A stretch of 64,000 bases of DNA from Candidatus Limnocylindrales bacterium (lineage in GTDB: Bacteria; Moduliflexota; Moduliflexia; Moduliflexales; JAUQPW01). Shown here piece by piece: positions 1-8,510 of this stretch; position 1 is the first letter of the stretch; every line of letters starts with the position of its first letter. The position numbers were made by a program, and so were the translations under genes. The notes below the pieces were generated by a model. The model did not search any database. It was not told where the DNA came from and saw only the letters and a list, made by a program, of their open reading frames with translations. The stretch spans positions 21,415 through 85,414 of the forward strand of contig DATMBG010000029.1 in NCBI GenBank assembly GCA_035559535.1. The letters are read 5' to 3'.

Positions 1-578
1 GAAGCCAGTTGGGCAAGCCAACACAATACCGTAATCTCGTTATCTTCAAATTTTCGACCCTTTTCAAGATGGGTCAGACCGATCACACCCCGAACCTTCG
101 ACCCGGATTTAAGGGGTACGGCTACCGCTGCATGGAAAATGTCCAAACGGGAGTCTGGAAGACGACCTGACCAGGTACAATAATCTTCCACCCCCAAAGG
201 CTGCCCGGTTTGCCAGACCTTCCCGGCTAATCCTTCCCCGGGCTTCAAACGAGAAACGATAAATTCGCTACAAGCTCCTACCCCTACTTTTCCTACCATT
301 TCAGCTTCTCCAGGTTCAACCAGGAAAATATATCCGTGTGAAGTACCTACCAGCACCCCAGCCCGTGTAACAATAGTTTCGAGTAAATCCGTTAACTCTA
401 ACCGATTCATTAACGCCAGGGCCGTTTCATGGAGCACGGTTAGATGTGCATTCTGCTGGCGTAGCTTCTCCTCAACTCGTGTACGATGGGTTTCCGCTGC
501 CTCCAGTTCTTTGATCCGTTGACGCAGTTCCCTTAATTCGCTTATGAGTTGTTCCCTGGTTTTATCCTCGTCTTGCAT
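1..578 (-). CDS. GAF-domain sensory protein, cut by window edge
   Basis: The gene starts at ATG 578, behind a strong purine-rich ribosome site (GGAAGGAAGGGGG), and runs off the left edge, so only about 192 residues are visible. Residues 5-45 are charged and heptad-like (LRELRQRIKELEAAE), a probable coiled coil. Residues 50-190 read as a GAF domain (LETIVTRAGVLVGTSHGYIF, later AAVAVPLKSGSKVRGVIGL). GAF domains bind small molecules or sense redox state. The missing C-terminus could be a histidine kinase, a cyclase or a regulator; which one cannot be told from here. It lies downstream of, and on the same strand as, the tail operon, but separated by about 550 bp of repeat-bearing DNA, so it is probably an independent unit. 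Confidence 0.8.
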   Translation of the reverse strand, partial: MQDEDKTREQLISELRELRQRIKELEAAETHRTRVEEKLRQQNAHLTVLHETALALMNRLELTDLLETIVTRAGVLVGTSHGYIFLVEPGEAEMVGKVGVGACSEFIVSRLKPGEGLAGKVWQTGQPLGVEDYCTWSGRLPDSRLDIFHAAVAVPLKSGSKVRGVIGLTHLEKGRKFEDNEITVLCWLAQLA

Positions 579-722
579 CTTTTTCACCCCCTTCCTTCCT
601 TAAAGGGCGGTCTCTCACAGAATGAAAATATGATCTAAAACAAGGAGGTTATAAAGAGAAACTGCCCAGCCTTTAAATTTTTTAATATCATGTCCGTAGA
701 GTCTCAAAATGTCAAAATAAAA

Positions 723-989
723 TTATTGGGGAAGGGTTTTTTCTTTACTCTGAGGTAAGATAGAAGGATGGTTTCCCACGCTTTTGCTTTCAAAAATAAA
801 TGGGCCGTAAGGTTTGGTCCTTGCCATTTTCACCACCTCAGGAAATGGCCTTACCTTTTTCCGTCTTTTGATTTTGGACCGTTCGTCCTGAGCCTGGTCT
901 AGGGGCAAATTCCCGGTCGGAGGCCGAGAGTCGTCCTTGGAAAACTCAGGGCGAACGGGAGAAGGGATCTGTAAATTCTCTACCTCCAA
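723..989 (-). CDS. doubtful small ORF (88 aa)
   Basis: An open frame with a TTG start, rich in Lys, Arg and Pro, and without a recognisable domain. Its N-terminal third is the translation of a dispersed inverted-repeat element at 879-958, which argues that much of it is not a conserved protein. The C-terminal half (after KIKRRKKVRPF) could be a small basic protein, but nothing supports that directly. It is listed only because it follows the tail operon on the same strand. Confidence 0.15.
   Translation of the reverse strand: MEVENLQIPSPVRPEFSKDDSRPPTGNLPLDQAQDERSKIKRRKKVRPFPEVVKMARTKPYGPFIFESKSVGNHPSILPQSKEKTLPQ
879..958. repeat. short dispersed inverted-repeat element
   Basis: CCGTTCGTCCTGAG at 879-892 is matched by CTCAGGGCGAACGG at 945-958, an inverted pair of 14 bp with one mismatch around a GC-rich core. 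The ends resemble a repeat family common between genes of environmental bacteria (CGTCCTGAG...CTCAGGGCGAACGG). A degenerate half copy seems to lie near 41130-41160 (CTCGTCCTGAAC). Confidence 0.6.
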
Positions 990-1046
990 AAATACCCTTT
1001 TAAGCCTGCGGAGGGTTAGGGGACGTTTAAATAGAAAAAGGCTCCC

Positions 1047-1072
1047 CTACTAAACCGATACAGATACTTCTC
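1047..1072 (+). repeat. dispersed 21-26 bp repeat, copy 1
   Basis: The sequence fits the consensus CTACTAAAYYGATACRGATA followed by C and a TYCTC tail. Other copies lie at 39267-39292 (same strand) and 41237-41257 (opposite strand). A GACGTTTAA motif precedes both this copy and the 39.3 kb copy. The function is unknown; it lies between the last tail-operon gene and the small ORF at 723. Confidence 0.6.
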
Positions 1073-1125
1073 AAAGGAGTCCAAGGAACCTCCCAGGAAG
1101 GATAGGAGGTAAGGGGAAACTCTCC

Positions 1126-2586
1126 TTATCCCCAATTTGACAGAGGATATCTTTTGATAACGTCTGCTTCTCTTCTTATACGGTCTGTCCAGAACACTTG
1201 ACCCGGTCGTTGAAAGAGATCCCGCAGGTGATTTCGATCAAAATTATCCAACTGATCCTGGGTTTCAAGATAAATATCCATGGCATATCGGAGCAACTTG
1301 CCTCCATGTCGACCCAATACCACATAAGGAGCTACCTGCGTTTCTCGATTCCTTTGGGTAAGTATGGCCAATACAGCCCAGGGGTTTTTGTCATCTTCAT
1401 CTTTGGATACCCTCTCCCGGGCAACCGTAATCAAGACCTCTAATGCCCGGGCTTCAAAGGCAGCCCAGTCTTCATTTACCCGTTTGGTAGCCGCTGTGCC
1501 GTATTTGCTTAGTGATCTAACAATTTGAAGAAGTAGGGCCTTAAGTTCTTTCAACAAATCATCGGCCTGGGCTATCTTTGTTTTATCAAAAAATCCGTTC
1601 TGTTCTTCCTTCCGGATATCAATGGATAGTAAGGGATCTGTCCCGATCTCGACGTATCGCTTAAATAACCCCGGGAATTGGACATTTCCAAGAACATTGT
1701 TGCTGGTACCCAGATTAAATTGCCTCTTGGCCTCTCGATTTAAAAAATCAACGTCAGATTGAAGCTGATCTAGATCCTTTGCCAGATCTTTAAGCTCTAC
1801 TTCTACTTTACTCCACAAGATTCGTGGATCTGCAACAGGGAGTCTTTGTTCCAGCGATCCTTCTTGTAATCCGTAATACAGGTTTAAAACCCCTAATACA
1901 TCGGTTTTATCTTCATTACCTACCCTACGCTGACTCATTCCGGCCAGCAAAAGATTCACCACGGAGAACAGACTTACCGCCTGGTTTGCTTCTTCAATAC
2001 TGATGGGGGATTCAATACTGAATCTGGCATCATCTAACCGGTCCAGGAAGTCTTTGACAACATTCAAGGAGAAATCAATTCCGTCGGTCTTGATTCCTGA
2101 GATAACGGCTACGTTTCGAGCTGCTAGATATTGATTGCCCTGGATACGCACCGTATAAATCCCTGCCGGGAGATTCACAAGGATATAATCCCCATTTGCT
2201 TCCGTTTTTGTTGATCCGATAATCTGCTCTTGGGCATCTACGACCTCTACCACAGCCTGTGCCACGGGCATACCCTTTTCATTGGTTACGTGACCTGCTA
2301 TTGAACCGGTCTGTGCAACCGGAGCTGCTTCCAGTTTGAAGTTGATCCGAGGAGTATCCTGCCCCTCCTTTACCTCAACTTCCATCCCTCCAGGACTTTT
2401 AAATCCTGCGGCCTGAACGTTAACCGTATATTTTCCAGGAGCTAGGTTGGGAATAGCATACTTACCGTTGACATCTGTCAATACCTCGGCGGATGCAGCT
2501 CCTGCAACATCCTTTGCGCTTACCTTAGCCTTCTCAATCCCTTTACCGCTTGTATCTAGGACTTGACCTGAAATCGAACCTGGCAT
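1126..2586 (-). CDS. tail-operon protein with two carboxypeptidase-regulatory-like domains
   Basis: 486 aa. Residues 1-80 and 90-175 are tandem prealbumin-like beta-sandwich domains of the carboxypeptidase-regulatory-like family, each with the G-x-I-x-G-x-V start and the NGKYAIPNLAPGKYTV or NGDYILVNLPAGIYTV signature. The remaining 300 residues are mostly helical and charged and are not recognised. It starts 1 bp beyond the stop of the upstream gene and closes the tail operon, the usual place for receptor-binding or surface-decorating parts of phage tails and CIS. A role in target binding is an inference from position and from the Ig-like domains. There is no signal peptide, as expected for a particle component assembled in the cytoplasm. 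Confidence 0.7.
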   Translation of the reverse strand: MPGSISGQVLDTSGKGIEKAKVSAKDVAGAASAEVLTDVNGKYAIPNLAPGKYTVNVQAAGFKSPGGMEVEVKEGQDTPRINFKLEAAPVAQTGSIAGHVTNEKGMPVAQAVVEVVDAQEQIIGSTKTEANGDYILVNLPAGIYTVRIQGNQYLAARNVAVISGIKTDGIDFSLNVVKDFLDRLDDARFSIESPISIEEANQAVSLFSVVNLLLAGMSQRRVGNEDKTDVLGVLNLYYGLQEGSLEQRLPVADPRILWSKVEVELKDLAKDLDQLQSDVDFLNREAKRQFNLGTSNNVLGNVQFPGLFKRYVEIGTDPLLSIDIRKEEQNGFFDKTKIAQADDLLKELKALLLQIVRSLSKYGTAATKRVNEDWAAFEARALEVLITVARERVSKDEDDKNPWAVLAILTQRNRETQVAPYVVLGRHGGKLLRYAMDIYLETQDQLDNFDRNHLRDLFQRPGQVFWTDRIRREADVIKRYPLSNWG

Positions 2587-2587
2587 T

Positions 2588-3922
2588 TTACATACCCTCC
2601 TTTTCGGGTAACTCCCCTAACGCCTTCCACGCCAGGAGTGTCTCCCAGGTAAAATTAAGTTTTTGAGTTTCAAGTTTTTGGATCATCTCCTCCGTAACTC
2701 CCCCTTTCCACAACAACTTACAGGCAATTTTGAATCCAGGCTTTTCTCCCTTGTCTATTCGGATAAGAAATTGTAAACTCTCGTTTTCCGATTTTGTTAG
2801 AAGAAAACCCAAAGGTAAAGAAGCAACCCCGAGTTCCGTTAACAGGGAAAGTCTCCCCCCTATGCTCTCCCATCTAGAACTCGGGTAATACTGGATCTTT
2901 GAAAGACCAAACTGGGTAACCTCTGAATCGATAAAAGTGACTTCTCCCTGGGCGGTAGACTGAAGTTCTAACTTTACCTCCGACGGAGTTCTCGCTTCGG
3001 TTGGACGGACTTCCGGCAAAGCGTGATCTTCCAGGGACCTGTAGTTAGCGGAAATAAGAGTTTGACAGGAGAGGCTGGAGATGGGGAAATCTAACAGGAC
3101 TTCTTTTTCAATTAAAGTAAAAAGCAACTCCGGGCTCTGGAAACGGTCTTCACCGTTCAATTTCTTTTTAAGCGGCTCTAAAAGGATTGTACTTACTTCG
3201 GAATCCGCACCTAAGCGTTCAATACCCTGTCGAACCCGTAATCTCCACGGTATTCGCCCAGAGGGTGGCTTTTCGGAGAGGGAATTTTCTATCCCTTCCC
3301 GGACCATAACACCTTCTGTTGCGGATGCCGAAGAATCTTTTTCTTTTAAAGGTGTTTCCGGTTCTTCAAAACTCTTATCCTTCTCTGATTCCTTTGTAAT
3401 CTCCCGGTCCCGGGATTCAGTTTCCCCATTCGGCACTTCTTTTGAGACTTCGGTCTGCTCCGTAGGAAGAAGACTGAGGATTCGAAAAGTTTCTTCTCCC
3501 TCCATTGGTTTGATCAGTCTGGCGATGGGAATTAAATTTTCTCTGGATTCCGGCAAGGTTGCACGTAACAGGACCGAGCAATTATCCCATATCAGGGTAA
3601 ATTGTCCTTCAACCTGACCTCCTTCAACCTGATCATATTTGATACAGACATACTGAGAATCTTCTTGGGGCTTGAAAACCACTTCCACATCCTTGGGTTC
3701 GTCACAAACGATGCGATTCCTCTGGAAATCAAAAGCCAGTCCCGGTTGAACGGTAATGGTATGGGCATCCCTGGGTAGGACCTTAAAACCGTAGTAAACT
3801 TTTCCAAGTCCCAAAATTTCCCGGATATCCTGGAGAGCCGAGTGGAAAGACCCCTGTAGATGGTCCATATGTTCCGTTGTAATCCGCAAACCGTCAAAAA
3901 CCCGAATTTGTCTTGGTTTCAT
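2588..3922 (-). CDS. unknown baseplate/fibre-region protein (444 aa)
   Basis: The N-terminus (MKPRQIRVFDGLRITTEHMD) is followed by a 150-residue part with alternating hydrophobic residues that looks beta-rich (DAHTITVQPGLAFDFQRN). This pattern is seen in baseplate-attached fibre-network proteins, but I do not recognise a named family. Residues 165-215 are very charged and probably disordered, and the C-terminal half is mixed. It is separated from the upstream gene by 119 bp and from the downstream gene by 1 bp. Its position after tail protein I suggests a fibre or baseplate-periphery component; that is inference only. Confidence 0.55.
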   Translation of the reverse strand: MKPRQIRVFDGLRITTEHMDHLQGSFHSALQDIREILGLGKVYYGFKVLPRDAHTITVQPGLAFDFQRNRIVCDEPKDVEVVFKPQEDSQYVCIKYDQVEGGQVEGQFTLIWDNCSVLLRATLPESRENLIPIARLIKPMEGEETFRILSLLPTEQTEVSKEVPNGETESRDREITKESEKDKSFEEPETPLKEKDSSASATEGVMVREGIENSLSEKPPSGRIPWRLRVRQGIERLGADSEVSTILLEPLKKKLNGEDRFQSPELLFTLIEKEVLLDFPISSLSCQTLISANYRSLEDHALPEVRPTEARTPSEVKLELQSTAQGEVTFIDSEVTQFGLSKIQYYPSSRWESIGGRLSLLTELGVASLPLGFLLTKSENESLQFLIRIDKGEKPGFKIACKLLWKGGVTEEMIQKLETQKLNFTWETLLAWKALGELPEKEGM

Positions 3923-4041
3923 AATAAACTTTCATAACCCTTTGGGTCACCATATCCTATGAAGATAGAAGATAAAGCGACCTTAGACTTTGACCTCTCG
4001 TAAGAAACTCATTCATTTCCAATAAAATTCCCGGCTTTGCC

Positions 4042-5451
4042 CTAACGGTGATATTCTTGAATTATATTGGCAAGGCTTAAGGTTCCCCGGGCATGGGATT
4101 TAACCTTAAGGTCCACTTGTTGGAGGTTATAGGTTTCGATATCAAAAGAAATGGTTTGTGCTCCGGGTTTAGGATCAATCCGTTGCCACCTCTGGGTCCC
4201 TTCAATACCGATTTCGATCGCTGCTGTTTGGTTGTCGATTCCAGGGAGATAAACCAATCGGAGCAATGCCGTACAGGCTGGATCAGACAGACCCCGTAGG
4301 GGTTTCCAGAGACGTCCGCCCCGATTAACAAGGATTTGCTGAAGATAACCCGTCTGGGTTTGAAGGGCCAGTCGAACCTTCCCCTGGATTCCTTTGATGA
4401 CTATCCAATAGGGGGTTTGGGCTTTTAAGTCCACAGGGGCTTGAAAGCCGGTGAAAATCCATTCCGGGTCTCCATTCTTTCCGGTAGGGACCAGGGTCTG
4501 TTTCGACTTTGCTAAGGGGGCTTCTAGGGAAGGAAATCCATTTGTGTCGTTTTGAATAGCGACGTACAATTCTGCCCCGGCGTTCATTTGAAAAAGCCCG
4601 GTCACTCCTACTCCCTGCATAGAGGTTTCCAACATAAATCGTTGGGCCACGGAATAGTCTCCACTTACCGTGGCAAACTCTTTCCCATCATGATTCTCAA
4701 CGTTTCCAAGTAGCCTTTCCGAACCGAATTCACCACCGATGTCCATCTCTATCTTTCTGATTCTGTGACCCATGGGATCGGATATGGGATCTAGAAGGAT
4801 TTTCTCACTCATTCCATAACTCAAGGGCAGGTTTCGGTCAAATCGAATGGTGTCATCTAAGGGATTCTTCCAGGTTTGGGTCTGTAACAGGGAATAATCC
4901 AGACCGGCCCTGTTAATATTGATTTTGACCTTCCCAGGGGTATCCGATTTGATAAGGAACCGAAGGATAACCTGACCGTTCTCAGGTTGTATTTTATCTA
5001 GATAGGCATTGACTTGTTTTGCAAAATCAGGCAGGGTGTATTGATCGTTGACCAGTCCACCTGCGAAGGTCCAGAATACTTCTCCCTGATCCAATCTCAG
5101 TGAAACATTTCTGGGACGTGTAGGCATGTCGATTTCCAACCGATAAGTCTCCTTTTGGCCTTCATCCTTTTTTACACCCACGGTTGTTTGTTCTGGTCTT
5201 ACCGGAGAGGTATCTTCGGTGACTTGAAGGGTGGCACCGATTTTTTTAACATTGGCATTGACAGGCAAATCCGATAGCGGAACGAGAACTTCGGTTTCTT
5301 CTCCGGGTTTTAAGGGAACAAAATCCTTCTCTAAACCCAGGATGGCTTCAACAGAAAGCTTATCGGGGCGAAAGAGATACGCTTCCTGAAAGGCCAGGCC
5401 CCGTTCACCTTTAATCCCTACATTTATTAAATGGGGAGGTTTAAATTCCAT
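4042..5451 (-). CDS. unknown beta-rich tail-operon protein (469 aa)
   Basis: The sequence is dominated by short alternating hydrophobic segments separated by Gly, Asn and Asp, which suggests beta-sandwich or jelly-roll modules (for example YWIVIKGIQGKVRLALQTQT). No catalytic motif, signal peptide or membrane segment is visible. It begins 6 bp after the stop of the preceding gene, so it is surely cotranscribed with the baseplate genes. A structural or receptor-facing role fits the position, but no family is recognised. Confidence 0.6.
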   Translation of the reverse strand: MEFKPPHLINVGIKGERGLAFQEAYLFRPDKLSVEAILGLEKDFVPLKPGEETEVLVPLSDLPVNANVKKIGATLQVTEDTSPVRPEQTTVGVKKDEGQKETYRLEIDMPTRPRNVSLRLDQGEVFWTFAGGLVNDQYTLPDFAKQVNAYLDKIQPENGQVILRFLIKSDTPGKVKININRAGLDYSLLQTQTWKNPLDDTIRFDRNLPLSYGMSEKILLDPISDPMGHRIRKIEMDIGGEFGSERLLGNVENHDGKEFATVSGDYSVAQRFMLETSMQGVGVTGLFQMNAGAELYVAIQNDTNGFPSLEAPLAKSKQTLVPTGKNGDPEWIFTGFQAPVDLKAQTPYWIVIKGIQGKVRLALQTQTGYLQQILVNRGGRLWKPLRGLSDPACTALLRLVYLPGIDNQTAAIEIGIEGTQRWQRIDPKPGAQTISFDIETYNLQQVDLKVKSHARGTLSLANIIQEYHR

Positions 5452-5457
5452 AACCTC

Positions 5458-6315
5458 TCATCTTAACCTTTGTGCGGCAGTTTTGGGAATCTTATATCCC
5501 TGATAGCTGACCAGTTCTCCCAAAATGGATTGGAGGACTTCCTCTGCCTTTACGACATCCTGATGTTCCACGGCCACAAGAATCAAATAAGGGGGTTCCA
5601 GCGGGGTCCCGGGAGGTGGATACTGCCAGACAATACGGCGATTTTCCAGGAGGTCTTTGTCGGTGGTATGGGGCATATTTTCTATACGTACCTCCTCCTC
5701 CAGTTCTGGATCATTTAAGATGGCAATGGAAACGATATGATCCATCACCTCCAATTTGTTACGATCCATGTTAAACGCTTCGGCGAAATCTTGTTTAGTC
5801 GTGTCGGTCCAGTCTTTGGCCAGCTCATTGAGGACTTCTCCGACTTTAACCTTACGTTCCAAATAATTCATCAGACCACCCGCCGCCATATTTTTGTTTA
5901 TAATCGTATTAATGGCCTCCATCACAGTGGCCGGGTTTGCCATGTTAAGATGTTCAATGGCCCCTCGGGCCAATTGGGTTGTTGTCTTGGGTAAGAGAAG
6001 TGGCGGCAGAAACGGTAACAGAATATCCGGCCTGACAAAGGTTGCCGCGGGTAATTTTGTAGCAACCGCCGTTGCCAAAGGTTGAGTTGAAGAGAGAGCT
6101 TCTTTAGCAGGTTGGGTTAAGAGTTCTGGAATAAAAGCTGTAGTTACCGGACTCCCGGCAGTTACCCCGGTCAAAGGTTGGGTCGGTTGTGGAATTACCC
6201 GGGTCGTTTCAAACGATTTTGGAGAAGACAGGGTCATGGCTGTAGCAGGCTGGCTCCCTAACCTTCCTTCCCCTTTTGAATTCTTAAAACTATTAAGATT
6301 CGCACTAATGGCCAT
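5458..6315 (-). CDS. unknown tail-operon protein (285 aa)
   Basis: Residues 1-110 are Thr/Pro/Ala/Gln-rich and low in complexity (repeated TQP motifs), so a flexible N-terminal arm is likely. The rest, starting near the ARGAIEHLNMANPATVMEAI segment, is a compact alpha/beta region ending in YLILVAVEHQDVVKAEEVLQ. I recognise no family. It lies 23 bp after the preceding gene and 6 bp before the next, within the accessory end of the CIS operon. Confidence 0.55.
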   Translation of the reverse strand: MAISANLNSFKNSKGEGRLGSQPATAMTLSSPKSFETTRVIPQPTQPLTGVTAGSPVTTAFIPELLTQPAKEALSSTQPLATAVATKLPAATFVRPDILLPFLPPLLLPKTTTQLARGAIEHLNMANPATVMEAINTIINKNMAAGGLMNYLERKVKVGEVLNELAKDWTDTTKQDFAEAFNMDRNKLEVMDHIVSIAILNDPELEEEVRIENMPHTTDKDLLENRRIVWQYPPPGTPLEPPYLILVAVEHQDVVKAEEVLQSILGELVSYQGYKIPKTAAQRLR

Positions 6316-6338
6316 TTTATAACTCCTTTCTACTTTTT

Positions 6339-7052
6339 TTATTTTGAAAGTACCTGTTTAGCTTCGACCAGAGAAAGCCCGATCAGTTGGGAAGTATTCA
6401 TAGGAGTCATCGGAAAGGTAATATCTCCCAGGATCGCGCGTAATCTTTCTGAAGCTTCCCGGTAGGTTAATCCTAATAGATTGGGGGCAAAACGACGGGT
6501 TTCAACCGCTTCGGTCAAGATGATGATAACCCTTCGCTCTCCCGGTATCACCGGCATAACCTGAAGGACCTTGCGGTTATCCAACGCCGTGTCATGAGGG
6601 TTTTCTATCTCCGTGCCGAAGACGGTTAAGACTTTGTAGATCCCATACTGCTGAGAGATTAATGCCAATCTGGCCTCCTCAAAACTGCGACCAAAAAGGG
6701 TACTGGAAAGCAAAAACATATCATAAAGGATTTTAAGACTTTGGGATAACTTCTTGAAATCATCGGCTTTAATTCGATCTCCCGGGGATGGGAACGGGAG
6801 GTCTTGAAAAGGATTACTTCCGGGCGCCCCCGGTAGGGGTGCCAGAGGTTCCATTCCCTCACCCCCTCGCTCCTTCTCTCCTAAGCCGGGAGAGGGGGAA
6901 GGAGGGTAAGGGGATGTAGCCCCTACAGGGGTTTCAGTCGGGGATTTCAAGGGTGCTTCGCCTGGGCCGGGCTTCAAAAAAGTTACGCCGGTACTTACCG
7001 ATTGGACGGTTTTTAATTTTTCGATGCCAATCTTAAATTTTTCATCGGGCAT
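6339..7052 (-). CDS. tail-operon protein with PASTA-like C-terminal motifs
   Basis: 237 aa. Residues 1-40 are an ordinary N-terminus. Residues about 42-67 are Pro/Gly/Ser-rich and are encoded by a copy of the genome's GC-rich dispersed repeat (6855-6930) lying in frame. Residues 90-185 form a folded alpha/beta part. The C-terminus carries two short motifs, LLGLTYREASERLRA and LIGLSLVEAKQVLS, that resemble the opening of PASTA domains (hydrophobic-G-hydrophobic-x2-EA-x2-L). PASTA domains bind muropeptides or act as spacers; the likeness here is weak and may be only helical. It sits 27 bp after tail protein I. Confidence 0.55.
   Translation of the reverse strand: MPDEKFKIGIEKLKTVQSVSTGVTFLKPGPGEAPLKSPTETPVGATSPYPPSPSPGLGEKERGGEGMEPLAPLPGAPGSNPFQDLPFPSPGDRIKADDFKKLSQSLKILYDMFLLSSTLFGRSFEEARLALISQQYGIYKVLTVFGTEIENPHDTALDNRKVLQVMPVIPGERRVIIILTEAVETRRFAPNLLGLTYREASERLRAILGDITFPMTPMNTSQLIGLSLVEAKQVLSK
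6855..6930. repeat. GC-rich dispersed repeat inside a coding sequence
   Basis: The plus strand reads CCCTCACCCCCTCGCTCC followed by an arm pair around AAGCCGGGAGAGGGGGA, then a GTAGCCCCTACAGGGG tail. It is the same class as the repeats near 32.1, 44.5 and 63.9 kb. It keeps the reading frame of the gene at 6339-7052 open and adds about 26 residues. Confidence 0.6.
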
Positions 7053-7079
7053 GGAATGACCTCCAGGATTTAATGACGA

Positions 7080-8510
7080 TTAGGACGTTGTATCTAACGG
7101 TACAAACGCATCGGCTTTTTGGTTCTGTAATCGGGTAGCATGGATTTCTACTCCTTCACCTTCCGTTATAGTCGGATCGCGAAGAATACTCTCTCCTAAA
7201 ATCCAGGTATCCCTGGCCGTATCTACAAAGGCACGAATCCCTGCTGCTTTAAAGCGAGGTAAAATACTTCCTATACGGCTCACAGGATTCATTGCCGGCC
7301 ATATCAAACGGGACGTTTGACCTACCATTTGAATCGTATCCTGGGTAGACGTGGAGGTTTGACTTTGCTTCCGGGGAATATGTGCCGGTAATATCAGCTT
7401 AAAGGAACAGGGAATTCGCTCATCCCAGGCCATACCCAGGATACCACTTGCGGGAAAGTCGAAAACACAGGCATCAAAATGGAAATCTTCATCATAAATT
7501 CCGATGGGTTCTGGATTTGTTACGTACACCGAAAAATCGTAAGGACTCCCATCGTAGGTCCCTTCGGCTACTTTGAAATACCATTCTGATCGACCTAAAG
7601 GCATGGTAAGGGGAGGTTTTTTGTTTTGGAAAGGACCTGAGACTAGGTTTTCAAGATTGCCATCAAAGGGATCTACAGAATCAACCTGCTCCTGAACAAA
7701 ATCTACGCCGTTCCATCGGCCAAAGTTAAAATTTCCTCCCTTAAAGTAAACAAGCCATTGATCCACCGATCGATTATCCAGCAGAGCTCCCTGGGATTCA
7801 TCGATGACCAGGGTTTTCCCATGGGGAATGATGCCGTTAAATAAGATTCCTTCTTCTGTGGTAGGACAGAAGACACTGGGCAAAACGGTACGATCGCCGA
7901 TCCCCTGGAGAACCAGTTTTATTGGGGAAACTTCAACATTTTTATTTTCAATGGCCCACGTGTTCAAGGGCCAGCGTTCAACCGGTTCTACTTTCTTGCG
8001 GCAAAATGGATTTTCATACAGATAGATTCGTTCCCGGGGTTTTTCAGGGAGGTGGGAGAACTCAATTATCGCTTTGTGGGAGTACAACTCTTTATCGATA
8101 TGCTTAATAAGCGGATCACCTGGACGCTCAGGGATCAGGGTTGCGTTCAAGAAGATGGCCACACTCTCCATCACCGCCCCGGGTGTTCCCAGGCCTGTCA
8201 GGTGGACCCTGGCAATTCGCTGTACCCGTTCCCGCATCAAATCTAATTTTTGACTGTACTCTAGAGTTCTATCAGTCAAGATATCCTCGAAATGAAACGC
8301 GGTAAGATTCAAGGTGGCGGCAAGCCGGATGATATCCTCTGCCTGTTCAGCCACCTTTATACGATGGGCCCGCTGGATACGAAAAAGCTGGGTATCAGCT
8401 TCTTCCAAAGGTTGGGCTAACCACCGTACTACTTCATAAAGCAACTTTGTGCGATCGGTGGCTCTATAGAATGCCGGAAAAAAACTCAGAATACGATCAG
8501 ACCTGGCCAT
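7080..8510 (-). CDS. phage tail protein I-like baseplate component
   Basis: 476 aa. The N-terminal 150 residues match the P2 gpI style (LSFFPAFYRATDRTKLLYEV, then a long helical region, then FEDILTD and RERVQRIARVHLTGLGTPGA). In P2-like tails and PBSX (XkdU) this protein follows baseplate J and forms part of the wedge. The start overlaps the stop of the J gene by 14 bp, which suggests translational coupling. The C-terminal 300 residues exceed a typical gpI of about 180-200 residues and are beta-rich (YFKVAEGTYDGSPYDFSVYV), so this is probably a gpI domain fused to a fibre or adaptor module. Confidence 0.75.
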   Translation of the reverse strand: MARSDRILSFFPAFYRATDRTKLLYEVVRWLAQPLEEADTQLFRIQRAHRIKVAEQAEDIIRLAATLNLTAFHFEDILTDRTLEYSQKLDLMRERVQRIARVHLTGLGTPGAVMESVAIFLNATLIPERPGDPLIKHIDKELYSHKAIIEFSHLPEKPRERIYLYENPFCRKKVEPVERWPLNTWAIENKNVEVSPIKLVLQGIGDRTVLPSVFCPTTEEGILFNGIIPHGKTLVIDESQGALLDNRSVDQWLVYFKGGNFNFGRWNGVDFVQEQVDSVDPFDGNLENLVSGPFQNKKPPLTMPLGRSEWYFKVAEGTYDGSPYDFSVYVTNPEPIGIYDEDFHFDACVFDFPASGILGMAWDERIPCSFKLILPAHIPRKQSQTSTSTQDTIQMVGQTSRLIWPAMNPVSRIGSILPRFKAAGIRAFVDTARDTWILGESILRDPTITEGEGVEIHATRLQNQKADAFVPLDTTS

